Shown one piece after another: positions 20,951-29,590 of a stretch of 64,000 bases of DNA. The DNA lies in NCBI RefSeq assembly GCF_003269295.1, contig NZ_QLTT01000001.1, forward strand, positions 577,635-641,634. The letters are read 5' to 3'. The DNA comes from Lentzea atacamensis. Lineage in GTDB: Bacteria > Actinomycetota > Actinomycetes > Mycobacteriales > Pseudonocardiaceae. The notes under the pieces were generated by a model. The model made no database searches and had not been told where the DNA came from. It worked only from the letters and a program-made list of their open reading frames with translations. The position numbers were made by a program, and so were the translations under genes. Each line of letters opens with the position of its first letter. Position 1 is the first letter of the stretch.

Positions 20951-21982
20951 ATGAGCGAGCAGCTCGATCCGTCCGGATGGCACGTGTACCGCGGCACCGG
21001 GGATGCCGCCGAGTCACCCATCGCCGAACTGCCCGAGCCGCCGCCGTGGCGCAGGTTCACGGGCACCGGCGAGGTCACCCGTCCTCCCGACGACGGGTCC
21101 GAGGTCCACCGCCGGATCGGCGCGTTGCTGCGGACGCCGCGCAAGCCGCAGCCGCTCGAGGTGCTCATGGTCAACGCGGCGATCTACCTGCGCAGGCCGT
21201 TGCTGGTGACGGGAAATCCGGGTACGGGCAAGTCGTCGCTGGCGTACCTGATCGCCAGAGAGCTCGGACTGGGTCCAACGTTGCGGTGGCCAGTCACGAG
21301 TCGCACGGTGCTCAAGGACGGCCTGTACCTGTACGACGCGATCGGACGCGTGCAGGCCGCGGCGAGCCAGGGGCCCGGCAGCGAGTCCGACATCGGCGAC
21401 TACGTCCACCTGGGTCCGCTCGGCACCGCGCTGCTGCCGTTCGACCTGCCGCGGGTACTGCTGATCGACGAGCTGGACAAGGGCGACATCGACCTGCCCA
21501 ACGACCTGCTGAACGTCTTCGAGGAAGGCGAGTACGACATCCCGGAACTCGTCCGGCTGGCGAGGAGGCAGCCGGACGTCTCCGTGTTCACCGCCGATCG
21601 CGGCGGCTCGGCGGTGGTGCGCAACGGTGTCGTGCAGTGCAGGCAGTTCCCCATCGTCATCATCACCAGCAACGGCGAACGCGAGTTCCCGCCCGCGTTC
21701 CTGCGCCGATGCCTGAAACTCCACTTCGAGGCACCCGACTTCGACCAGCTCGGCGGCATGATCGCCGCTCATCTCGGCGAGGCGGAGGGTGTCGACGTCG
21801 CCCTGCTCATCGCCGACTTCCTCGAGCGCAGCGCGCAGCTCGGCGGGCTCGCCTCCGACCAGCTGCTCAACGCCGTGCACCTGGCGACCCAGCTCGCCAC
21901 GTCCGGCTCGTACCAGCTGGACCAGGACTGGAACAAACTGCTGACCGCGATCTGGCACCCGTTGTCGTCGGAGGTGGGATGA
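20951..21982 (+). CDS. MoxR-family AAA+ ATPase
   Basis: A 343-residue MoxR-type AAA+ ATPase. Walker A GNPGTGKSSL is near residue 90, Walker B VLLIDELDKGD near 169-179, and sensor 1 / arginine-finger region ITSNGEREFPPAFLRRC near 237-252. An N-terminal Pro-rich stretch precedes the ATPase core. MoxR proteins remodel vWA-domain partners; the vWA-like partner here is the N-terminal part of the protein encoded next, which overlaps by ATGA. The VMAP gene lies directly upstream. Together they make the vWA-MoxR-VMAP trio typical of actinobacterial ternary conflict systems. Confidence 0.88.
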   Translation: MSEQLDPSGWHVYRGTGDAAESPIAELPEPPPWRRFTGTGEVTRPPDDGSEVHRRIGALLRTPRKPQPLEVLMVNAAIYLRRPLLVTGNPGTGKSSLAYLIARELGLGPTLRWPVTSRTVLKDGLYLYDAIGRVQAAASQGPGSESDIGDYVHLGPLGTALLPFDLPRVLLIDELDKGDIDLPNDLLNVFEEGEYDIPELVRLARRQPDVSVFTADRGGSAVVRNGVVQCRQFPIVIITSNGEREFPPAFLRRCLKLHFEAPDFDQLGGMIAAHLGEAEGVDVALLIADFLERSAQLGGLASDQLLNAVHLATQLATSGSYQLDQDWNKLLTAIWHPLSSEVG

Positions 21983-24900
21983 GCCGGCTGCCCAGGGACG
22001 AACGGACCCCGGTCGACGCGTCGACCGGGTTTGACGCTGTTGTCCTGCAACAGTTCGTTCAGACAGGCGGCCAGGACCAACCACTGTCCACATCGGACCT
22101 GACCTACCGCGAGGTGCGGGACGCGCTCTGGCTCGCCCGGCAGCTGCACCGGCCGGAACCGGCGACGCCACCGGCCCCGCCGGACGACCCGGTTCCTCCC
22201 GCGGCAACCGAGCAGGACGAGCCGGACCGGGAAAGCCCGGCGGCGGCGGAAGAAAACAAACCGGAACCCCGCGACATCACCACCGCACCCGCTCCGCCCG
22301 AACCTCCGAAACTCGCCGAGGAGGAGAACTGGACACCGGGACCGGCCAACGTTTTCCCGATCCCGGTCGGCGATGGCGCCACGACGAACGGCGACTCCGC
22401 GCTCGCCTGGCCCACGGTGCCCGCGCTGTCGGAACCCCGCCGGATCGCGGGCGCGCTGCGGCCGTTCATGCGGCCGGCGCCGTCGCCGTGGCGCCGGGTC
22501 CTGGACGAGGAGGCCACGGCGGTGCGCGCGGCGCAGGAAGGCCTGTGGCTGCCCGAGTGGCGACCGGCGCCCTCGCGCCAGTTCGACGTGGTGCTGGTCG
22601 CCGACACCGCGCCGTCGATGGAGATCTGGCGGCAGACGGTCCAGGACTTCTTGGTCCTGTTGCAACGCCAGGGAGCGTTCCGCGACGTGAGGCTGCTGCG
22701 TCTCGACTGTTCCAAGGCCTCGCTCGCGGACCTCGTGCTGCGACCGGAAGGCCAGCAGGAGCGCGGACATCACTGGTCTGACCTCGTCGATCCGACGGGC
22801 CGCCGGATCGTCCTGGTGATGACGGACGCCATCGGCCGCGCGTGGCACGAAGGCGCGGCGAGCGAGCTGCTGTTCCGGTGGGGACGGGTGATGCCGACCG
22901 CCGTCGTGCACGTGCTGGAGCAACGATTGTGGCGGTGGGGCGGTATCGCGACCCGCCGCGTCCGGCTGTGCGCGCCTGCACCGGGATCGGCCAACAAGGA
23001 CCTGCGCGTGCGCGTGGTCGAGCCGGACCTCGCACTCGACGTCGGCGATCCCGCCGCGATCCCGGTGCCCGTCCTCGGGCTGTCGGCCGAGTGGTTCGCC
23101 GGCTGGTCGCGGCTGCTCACCGCGCCGGGCTCGGAATGGGTCGAGACCACGGCGGCGATGGTGCAGCCACGCCCGGACGAACCCGTGGTGAGCACACCGG
23201 AAGAGCCTGCCGAGAAACTGACGGCACGCACCAGGGTCATGCGCTTCCGGACGCAGGCGTCGGTGCAGGCGTTCCACCTCGCGGGTCTGCTGGCCGCGAC
23301 ACCGCTGAGCCTGCCGCTGATCAAGCTCGTCCAGCGGATCATGCTGCCGGGCGCGAGCCTCTCCGTCCTCGCCGAGGTCGTGCTCGGCGGGCTGCTGAAG
23401 AGCGTGCCCGCCAAAGGATCCTCGCCGGATCCGACCCGCGTGGCCTACGAGTTCCACGACGGCGTTCGTGAGGAATTGCTCTCGGGAGTGCGCCGGTCGG
23501 ACACGATCCGGGTCGCGCGAATGGTCGGCCAGTACGCCGATCGCATCAACGCGACATTGCGAAATTTCGCCGCCGCACTCGATGCGCCGAACGACACCGC
23601 CGATCCCACGCCGAACGCCGAAAACCTTCCGTACATCCGGGTGCAGGAGGCGGTGTTCCGCGCACTCTCCGGCCCGTACAGCAGGCGAGCAAAGCGTCTT
23701 GCGACCTCTAGACTTCGCTTGGAATACGACGTTCCTGTATCGATACAGCAGCTTGAACGGCAAGCGGAGCAGGAGAAATCCAGCGTGCAGCTGACCGAAC
23801 CCCCGAACGTGACCGCTTCGACCGGCGGCGCGTTCTCGGCCGAGGGAGAAGACGTGACCGCCCCAGAATTCCCTCTTTCGGTGGAACAACGACGCGAAGG
23901 TATGAGCAAACCTCAGGTGTGGGGCTCGGTTCCGCTGCGAAATCCCGACTTCGTCGGCAGGAAACAGCTGCTGGAAAGCCTCCGCCAGCGCCTGCTCGAA
24001 CCCGGCGCCACTGCCGTTCTTCCCGAAGCACTGCACGGCATGGGCGGTGTCGGCAAGTCCCAGACGGTCGTCGAATACATCTACCAGCACGCTGCCGAGT
24101 ACGACATCGTCTGGTGGATCTCGGCCGAGCACCCGGCACAGATCACGGCCAGCCTGGTCGAGCTGGCGAAGAAGATGGGCCTGCCCACGGCGGCGACCGC
24201 GGACACCGCGATTCCCGCCGTGCTGGACGCGCTGCGGCGCGGCGAGGAGCCCTACTCCCGCTGGATCCTGGTGTTCGACAACGCGGACCGCCCCGAGACC
24301 GTCCGTCAGTTCTTCCCCGCGGGTTCCGGTCATGTCGTGGTCACGTCGCGCAACTCCGAGTGGGGCAACATCGCGCGGCCGGTCGAGGTCGACCTGTTCA
24401 CCCGCGCCGAGAGCAAGCAGCTGCTGAACCGGCGCGGTGGTGAGCTGACCGACGCCGACGCCGACCGGCTGGCCGAGGCACTGGGCGACCTGCCGCTGGC
24501 CATCGAGCAGGCGGCCGCCTGGCGGTCGCAGACCGGCATGCAGGTCTCGGAGTACCTCGACCTCCTCGAGCAGAACCGCATCGAGCTGCTGGAGGCCGGT
24601 ACGTCGAGCGACTACCAGCTGCCGGTCGCCGCGGCGTGGAACGTTCCGCTGAACCGGTTGAAGCAGGAGCACCGCGCGGCTCTGCAACTCCTGCAGGTCT
24701 GCGCCTTCTTCGGCCCGGAACCCATTTCCCGCAAGCTGTTCAGCGGCGCACGCGGCACGCCCGTGCCCGAGGCGCTCGCCAAGGCGTTCGCCGACCCGAT
24801 CAAGCTCAACCGCGCGGTGCGCGAGATCAGCCGGTACAGCCTCGCCAAGATCGACCACAGGAACAACACGTTGCAGCTGCACCGGCTCGTCCAGACCGTG

Positions 24901-26391
24901 CTGAAGAACCGCCTGAACGCCGACGAGCAGGACGTCATGCGGCACGCCGTGCACGAGCTGCTGGTCAAGGGCGATCCCGGCGACCCCGACAGCGCGGCCA
25001 ACTGGCCGCAGTACGCCGCACTCCTTCCGCACGCGACCATGTCGAAGGCGGTGAACTGTCATGACGACTGGGTGCGCGAGCTGATGATCAATCTCGTTCG
25101 CTACCTGCTCGCCAGCGGTGACTACGGCGGCGCGCTCGACTTCTCCGAGCAGTGCATCTCCGTCTGGCGGGACAACCTCGGCGAGACCAACCTGGGCACG
25201 CTGAAGATGTCCCGCTGGCACGCCATCGCACTGCGCAGGCTCGGCAAGATCGACCAGGCGATGGAGCTCAACGAGAAGACCCTCGGCCTGCTGCGCAGCG
25301 AGGTCGGCGAGGACAACGACGCCTTCCTCAGCATGCTCGACACCGTCGCGGCCGACCGGCGCACGAAGGGCAGGTTCACCGAGGAACTGGAACTGCAGCA
25401 GCAGGTGTACGAGCGGTCCAAGATCATCCTCGGCGAGACCGAACCGGACACGCTCTACTACGCGGCCAACCTCGCGAGCTGCTTCCGGATCATGGGTGAC
25501 TTCTTCCGCGCACGTGAGCTCGACCAGGAAACGCTGAGCCGCCGGAGCGTCGTGCTGGGCGAGGACCACATCCTCACGTACCGCTCCCGCAACGCGCTCG
25601 CCATGGACATCCGCGAGTCCGGGGACTACGTCGCCGCGGGCAAGCTGCAGGAGGAGACGCTCGAGAAGCAGAAGGAGCTCTTCGGCGAGGACCACCCGTT
25701 CACCATCGGCGCCATGCGCAACCTGGCGGTCGCCCTGCGCAAGGCGGGTGACCACGAAGGCGCGCGGCAGCAGTCCGAGCAGTGCGTGGCCCTCTACAGC
25801 CGCCGTCACGGCGAGAAGCACATCGACACCGTGACGTCGTTGATGTGTCTGTCCGCGGACCTGCGGCTCATACCCGACCTGGCGAGGTCGCTCGAACTGG
25901 CGGCGCAGAGCCACCGCCTGTTCAAGGACATTCGCGGCGAGGACCACCCGTACACCCAGATCGCGGCCACGAACCTCGCGGTGACGTGCCGGCTCGCCGG
26001 TGACCCCGGCAGGGCCCGTGCGCTCAACGAGGAGGCCGTGGCGAAACTGCGGGAGTTGTTCCACAACGACCACCCGTTCACGATGGTCGCGGCGACGAAC
26101 CTCGCCAGTGACCTCGCGGCGCTCGGCGAGCACGAGAACGCCATGACGCTCGACGAGGACCTGCTGGCCCGGTCGACCGAGGTGCTCGGCGCAGAGCACC
26201 CGTCGACGCTCGCCGTGGCGCTGAACCTGTCGATCGACCTGACGAACGTGGGCCGGGCGGAGGACGCGGCGATCCTGCACTCGACCACGATGGCCGGATT
26301 CCGCAGGGCGCTCGGCGACAACCACCCGGCCACGTTGGCGGCGAGCCAGTCGGTGCGGGCGAACTGCGACTCGGACACGATGGAGCTCTGA
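21979..26391 (+). CDS. fxsT: SAV_2336 (vWA-like) / NB-ARC / TPR protein, FxsT-like
   Basis: A 1470-residue NLR-like protein. Residues 1-160 are a Pro/Glu-rich leader. About 160-390 form a SAV_2336-type vWA-like domain (LPEWRPAPSRQFDVVLVADT). A helical region leads to the NB-ARC ATPase starting at FVGRK (about 658), with P-loop GMGGVGKSQT (about 688-697), Walker B WILVFDNAD (about 762) and winged-helix part (LPLAIEQAAAW). From about 1028 to the end run tetratricopeptide repeats with recurring GEDHPFT-type motifs. The C-terminus (..DSDTMEL) resembles that of FxSxx-COOH-system TPR proteins. It should sense a ligand through the TPRs, switch by ATP, and act on MoxR/VMAP. Confidence 0.82.
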   Translation: MSRLPRDERTPVDASTGFDAVVLQQFVQTGGQDQPLSTSDLTYREVRDALWLARQLHRPEPATPPAPPDDPVPPAATEQDEPDRESPAAAEENKPEPRDITTAPAPPEPPKLAEEENWTPGPANVFPIPVGDGATTNGDSALAWPTVPALSEPRRIAGALRPFMRPAPSPWRRVLDEEATAVRAAQEGLWLPEWRPAPSRQFDVVLVADTAPSMEIWRQTVQDFLVLLQRQGAFRDVRLLRLDCSKASLADLVLRPEGQQERGHHWSDLVDPTGRRIVLVMTDAIGRAWHEGAASELLFRWGRVMPTAVVHVLEQRLWRWGGIATRRVRLCAPAPGSANKDLRVRVVEPDLALDVGDPAAIPVPVLGLSAEWFAGWSRLLTAPGSEWVETTAAMVQPRPDEPVVSTPEEPAEKLTARTRVMRFRTQASVQAFHLAGLLAATPLSLPLIKLVQRIMLPGASLSVLAEVVLGGLLKSVPAKGSSPDPTRVAYEFHDGVREELLSGVRRSDTIRVARMVGQYADRINATLRNFAAALDAPNDTADPTPNAENLPYIRVQEAVFRALSGPYSRRAKRLATSRLRLEYDVPVSIQQLERQAEQEKSSVQLTEPPNVTASTGGAFSAEGEDVTAPEFPLSVEQRREGMSKPQVWGSVPLRNPDFVGRKQLLESLRQRLLEPGATAVLPEALHGMGGVGKSQTVVEYIYQHAAEYDIVWWISAEHPAQITASLVELAKKMGLPTAATADTAIPAVLDALRRGEEPYSRWILVFDNADRPETVRQFFPAGSGHVVVTSRNSEWGNIARPVEVDLFTRAESKQLLNRRGGELTDADADRLAEALGDLPLAIEQAAAWRSQTGMQVSEYLDLLEQNRIELLEAGTSSDYQLPVAAAWNVPLNRLKQEHRAALQLLQVCAFFGPEPISRKLFSGARGTPVPEALAKAFADPIKLNRAVREISRYSLAKIDHRNNTLQLHRLVQTVLKNRLNADEQDVMRHAVHELLVKGDPGDPDSAANWPQYAALLPHATMSKAVNCHDDWVRELMINLVRYLLASGDYGGALDFSEQCISVWRDNLGETNLGTLKMSRWHAIALRRLGKIDQAMELNEKTLGLLRSEVGEDNDAFLSMLDTVAADRRTKGRFTEELELQQQVYERSKIILGETEPDTLYYAANLASCFRIMGDFFRARELDQETLSRRSVVLGEDHILTYRSRNALAMDIRESGDYVAAGKLQEETLEKQKELFGEDHPFTIGAMRNLAVALRKAGDHEGARQQSEQCVALYSRRHGEKHIDTVTSLMCLSADLRLIPDLARSLELAAQSHRLFKDIRGEDHPYTQIAATNLAVTCRLAGDPGRARALNEEAVAKLRELFHNDHPFTMVAATNLASDLAALGEHENAMTLDEDLLARSTEVLGAEHPSTLAVALNLSIDLTNVGRAEDAAILHSTTMAGFRRALGDNHPATLAASQSVRANCDSDTMEL

Positions 26392-26395
26392 GGGA

Positions 26396-28078
26396 TCAGC
26401 TCGCCGTCATCCAGGCGGCGAGCTCTTCGGGTGCAGGCGGTGCACCGGTGCGTGCTGTTACGCACGCGTGCACCGCACGCACAGTCGCGGGCTGATCGAG
26501 CAATGCGGCGACCTGAGAGGCGAGACCCAACCCGATCCAGGCGTCCACGTCACGCGGATCCCTCCGCACCCGGCGCGCGTACGCCGCTGCCGCACTGCCG
26601 CGCTCCCCGCGGGCGAACATGGCTTCCGCCGACTCCAGCGACACCGCCCGTTCGAACCGATCCGGCGCCAGTGCCCGCATCTCCAGCAGCACACTTCTCG
26701 GCCTGGCAGCGGTGGTACCGCCCGGCACGACCTCACTGCGCGCCCGGCCAGGACACGGCGCATCCCGCATCCAGGCGTCCGCCAGCACCACGACGTCGGC
26801 GGGTTCCGGCCGCAGGTGGTGCATCCGCCACACCGCGCGGTGCTCTGCCAGCAGATCGGCGACGGTCCCGGCCAGGTCGTCCGGCACGGGCGCCGTCTCG
26901 CACACCGACACCCGCACCGAGGCCGCCGCGACGAACGCACGTCCCAGATCGGTGAGTCTCGTGTTGCCGCGCAACGAGTCGACGGCAGCACGTACCTGAG
27001 CGCGCCGCAGCGCGAAGGAGAACCAGGCGCGGCGGGCCTCGGCGGGAGGGACGAGGTCGCGCTGCACGTGCCAGAACTCGACCACGGCCGTGAACGCGTA
27101 GATCCCGTGCAGCAGGCCGACGAGCCCGCGCGGATCGTCACGCCACGGCGCGTACACCCAGCCCGGCTCGGTCGTGGTCAGGTCGACGAGGTCGACCAGC
27201 GCGTTGAGCTTCGAGTGCTGGATCTCGTGCACCAGCGCCTCGGCGAGCTGGGTCGCCGTCGCCTTGGCGGACATGGCGATCCCGCCGAACGCGTTCGACG
27301 ACGACGCGGCGAACACCGAGGTGCCGGCACCGAGCGGGATCAACGCGCGCAGGCCCGCCGCAAGCTCGTCCGCGCACCCCGGGTGCCACCGCGTCAGCAG
27401 GTGCCAGGCCTCGTCGAGCAGCTTCGCCCACTCCTCCCGCTCGACCGCGTCGAGCGGGGCGGGAGCAACGGGCGTGGTGAACTCGCGATGCGGGTCCAGG
27501 TCCTCGAACGTGATCGCCAGCGTCCGGCCGCCCGCCGAGACCCGGTGATCCCTGGCGCGCAGGAAGGTGCCGCCGTGCGCCACCGCGACCTCACCGCCTC
27601 CGATGCTCAACTCGGCCTGTCCGGCGGGGAACCCGGTGGACGGCAGCTGCCACTGCCCCACGGTCGGCAGCATCACCGCGCCGTGCACGACGGGGACCGA
27701 GATGGCGCACTCCAGTCCACTTCGGACGGCTGCCGCGGCGGCGACCGTGTGCAGCACCCCGGCTTCCCGCCAGGACGGTGCCGCACCGGCGATGTCGTGC
27801 AACGCCTTCGCCAGACGGACGCCCACGGTCGGATACATCACCACGTCTTCAACCACGGCTGGCGCGATGTTTTCGGCGTCAGCGAGCAAATTCCACGCGT
27901 GCTCGACATCGTGCAACGCCCCGACGGATGCCTCGAACAACGACTTCAGCATCAACCTCCGAATGCTGTACTGGCCTTTTCGCAACGCCGCCGTGCTTTC
28001 GGCGTCGATTTGCCCGGCGCAGATCTGTTCGAAGACCGAACGCGGTAGCCGGAGTGTGGCCGGGGTGCCACCACTCAA
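26396..28078 (-). CDS. HExxH-motif putative peptide-modifying protein
   Basis: A 560-residue protein of the family known as HEXXH motif domain (recently renamed aKG-HExxH-type peptide beta-hydroxylase), usually paired with radical SAM enzymes FxsB and small precursor peptides. The motif H284-E-I-Q-H288 lies in ALVHEIQHSKLNAL. The N-terminal LRLPRSVFEQI and the C-terminal helical repeats fit the family. Start is TTG 28078, forming a TTGA overlap with the stop of the small precursor gene; this implies translational coupling. The gene converges on the FxsT-like gene with 4 bases between stops. It probably modifies the upstream-encoded peptide; no radical SAM gene is nearby. Confidence 0.78.
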   Translation of the reverse strand: MSGGTPATLRLPRSVFEQICAGQIDAESTAALRKGQYSIRRLMLKSLFEASVGALHDVEHAWNLLADAENIAPAVVEDVVMYPTVGVRLAKALHDIAGAAPSWREAGVLHTVAAAAAVRSGLECAISVPVVHGAVMLPTVGQWQLPSTGFPAGQAELSIGGGEVAVAHGGTFLRARDHRVSAGGRTLAITFEDLDPHREFTTPVAPAPLDAVEREEWAKLLDEAWHLLTRWHPGCADELAAGLRALIPLGAGTSVFAASSSNAFGGIAMSAKATATQLAEALVHEIQHSKLNALVDLVDLTTTEPGWVYAPWRDDPRGLVGLLHGIYAFTAVVEFWHVQRDLVPPAEARRAWFSFALRRAQVRAAVDSLRGNTRLTDLGRAFVAAASVRVSVCETAPVPDDLAGTVADLLAEHRAVWRMHHLRPEPADVVVLADAWMRDAPCPGRARSEVVPGGTTAARPRSVLLEMRALAPDRFERAVSLESAEAMFARGERGSAAAAYARRVRRDPRDVDAWIGLGLASQVAALLDQPATVRAVHACVTARTGAPPAPEELAAWMTAS

Positions 28079-28239
28079 CGTTGTTCCTGGACGGCGTCGC
28101 CAGGAGTACAGCTACGGGCGTTCGACATCATCCGCGCAATCGCGTCGTCGAGCTCCGGTCCCCGGAAATTGCGAAGCGCCGAGAGGGGAATCCCGGTCAG
28201 ATCCATCTGGTGGGTCAAGAGATCCGGTCGCGAATCCAT
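28075..28239 (-). CDS. FxSxx-COOH-type RiPP precursor-like peptide (54 aa)
   Basis: A 54-residue protein starting at ATG 28239 with a strong GGGAGGG ribosome-binding site. The segment MDLTGIPLSALRN (12-24) followed by LDDAIARMM (30-38) matches the conserved leader of FxSxx-COOH precursors. Those end with Phe-x-Ser-x-x; this one ends SNARSCTPGDAVQEQR, with one cysteine and no FxS tail. No other frame restores such a tail. The stop overlaps the TTG of the HExxH gene, so the two are co-translated. It is either a divergent precursor modified by the HExxH enzyme or one that lost its original core. Confidence 0.65.
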   Translation of the reverse strand: MDSRPDLLTHQMDLTGIPLSALRNFRGPELDDAIARMMSNARSCTPGDAVQEQR

Positions 28240-28272
28240 CGTTGGCCCTCCCTCGCCCCGACAGCAATTCCA

Positions 28273-28789
28273 TCATGCCCGCCAGGAGACGGTATGGGGA
28301 GCGCCCAGCGCGGCGAATTCCTCTCGTCCGAACGGATTCGTCACCCGTGCGGGGCGGCCGCCCTGGCGAGAACGCGCCGCCGCCCGTCGGAGGCCGCCGG
28401 CACCCGCCGCGAGCACCGCGTCGACGGAGGCCGTGCCGAGCCCGATGTCCGTGAGCTCACCGACCCCGAACTCGGTGGGATCGCCAGCTCCACAGCGCGC
28501 TGCCGGGCCTGGTCGATCGCGACGGCGGAGAAGTCCACGCCCATGAGCCGGCAGCCGGTGCGCCGGACGATCTCCAGGCCGTGGCCGCTGCGGCCGCACG
28601 CGAGATCCAGCAGGACCTGGCCGGGCGCGGGTCGAGGATCGCCACGACCTCGTCCAGCCCCGGCCGGCTCAACAGGCTCGTGGACTGCAGATCGGGAGGA
28701 AGAGCGAGCATGCGCCGTACGAGCTCGTCGGCCACCGGAGACTCGACCCGGTCGGCGTACCAGTGGTCGAAGTCCTCAGCACTCCTCAC
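28273..28789 (-). pseudogene. Frameshifted SAM-dependent methyltransferase
   Basis: Three minus-strand frames, read in turn, give one class I methyltransferase: RSAEDFDHWYADRVESPVAD ... LDEVVAILDPRP (from GTG 28789 to about 28630), then VLLDLACGRSGHGLEIVRR and MGVDFSAVAIDQARQRAVEL (about 28630-28480), then FGVGELTDIGLGTASVDAVL (from about 28480). The SAM-binding motif is split from the N-terminus by one shift and the later motifs by another. The C-terminal third is not recognisable. This is a decayed gene, or two sequencing errors would be needed. Confidence 0.75.
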
Positions 28790-28857
28790 ACCTCGACCAT
28801 GCCACAGCCGGCCAATTCGGTTGATCTCCCCAGGCGGCCACCGGTCCACTGTGGCGG

Positions 28858-29457
28858 GTGAAGATCCGTTCCACCGCCGGCATCACCACCGTGGGGGTGC
28901 TGCCCACGCACCGCCGTCAGGGCGTGCTGACCGAGATGATGCGGTTCCAGCTCGCTGACCTGCGCGAACGTGGCGAGTTCTTCGCCGTGCTGCTGGCGGC
29001 CGAGGGGCAGATCCACGGCAGGTTCGGCTACGGGCCGGCTACGTTCGCACTCGACCACGACCTGGTGACCGAGGTCGCGTTCAAGCACTTCCCCACCGAC
29101 CATCCGCTGCGCTGGCGGCTCGCGGACGTCAACGCCGGTCAGCTGAGCGGTGAGATGGACTGGCTGTGGGTGCGACTGCTGGACGTTTCGCGGGCACTCG
29201 CGACGCGTGGCTACCGCACCGGCGGTGACCTGGTGCTGGAGGTGCACGACCCGTTCCTCGGCGAACACGACCGCTACCTGCTGAGCGTCCGCGGCGGCGA
29301 GGCGGAGTGCGTGGGGACGGACCGCGAGCCGGACCTGTCGCTCGACGTGCGCGACCTCGCCTCGATCTACCTCACGCGAGCAGCGCGCAGGCGTCCGCGA
29401 GGGCCGACGTACTCTTCGGCGCAGCACATGCGCCGCACTGCCCGCAGTGGTTCTGAT
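28858..29457 (+). pseudogene. Degenerate Eis-like GNAT acetyltransferase
   Basis: The frame opens with TTVGVLPTHRRQGVLTEMMR and FGYGPATFAL, part of the first GNAT domain of Eis-family N-acetyltransferases, without the preceding ~60 residues. It then jumps to DLVTEVAFKHFPTDHPLRW and LWVRLLDVSRAL, the later region; about 150 residues expected between are gone. Beyond LDVRDLASIYL the C-terminus ADVLFGAAHAPHCPQWF continues only in another frame, ending near 29457. So there is a 5' truncation, an internal deletion and a frameshift. It is head-to-head with the methyltransferase remnant. Confidence 0.75.
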
Positions 29458-29465
29458 CGATCTCT

Positions 29466-29510
29466 GGCCCAAAGTATGACGGCGCGTTAGGCCCAGGTAT
29501 GACGACGTGT
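29466..29510 (+). repeat. Two imperfect direct repeats upstream of the P450
   Basis: GGCCCAAAGTATGACG (29466-29481) recurs as GGCCCAGGTATGACG (29490-29504), each followed by a CGnGT-like tail. Spacing is about 24 bases. They lie about 100 bases before the P450 start and could be regulator sites. Confidence 0.5.
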
Positions 29511-29523
29511 GATCGGCGTCGTC
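29501..29523. promoter_or_regulatory. Inverted repeat upstream of the P450
   Basis: GACGACG (29501-29507) and CGTCGTC (29517-29523) are perfectly complementary with a 9-base loop. It overlaps the second direct repeat. It could be an operator or a weak terminator of reads from the Eis-like remnant. Confidence 0.4.
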
Positions 29524-29590
29524 GTTATTGTCCGTTCCGGTGGCGACCAGGCGCCACGAAGACCCTTTCCGCCGAAGGGACAGCCACCTC

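Noticed and set aside
20884-21978. N-terminal extension of the FxsT-like frame by 365 codons
   Set aside because: It overlaps the MoxR gene out of frame with Arg-rich nonsense; ATG 21979 with ATGA coupling is the real start.
21769-26325. 1518-residue minus-strand open frame
   Set aside because: It is antisense to the FxsT-like gene; composition is the GC-driven mirror (V/R/H/Q-rich) and no family is recognised.
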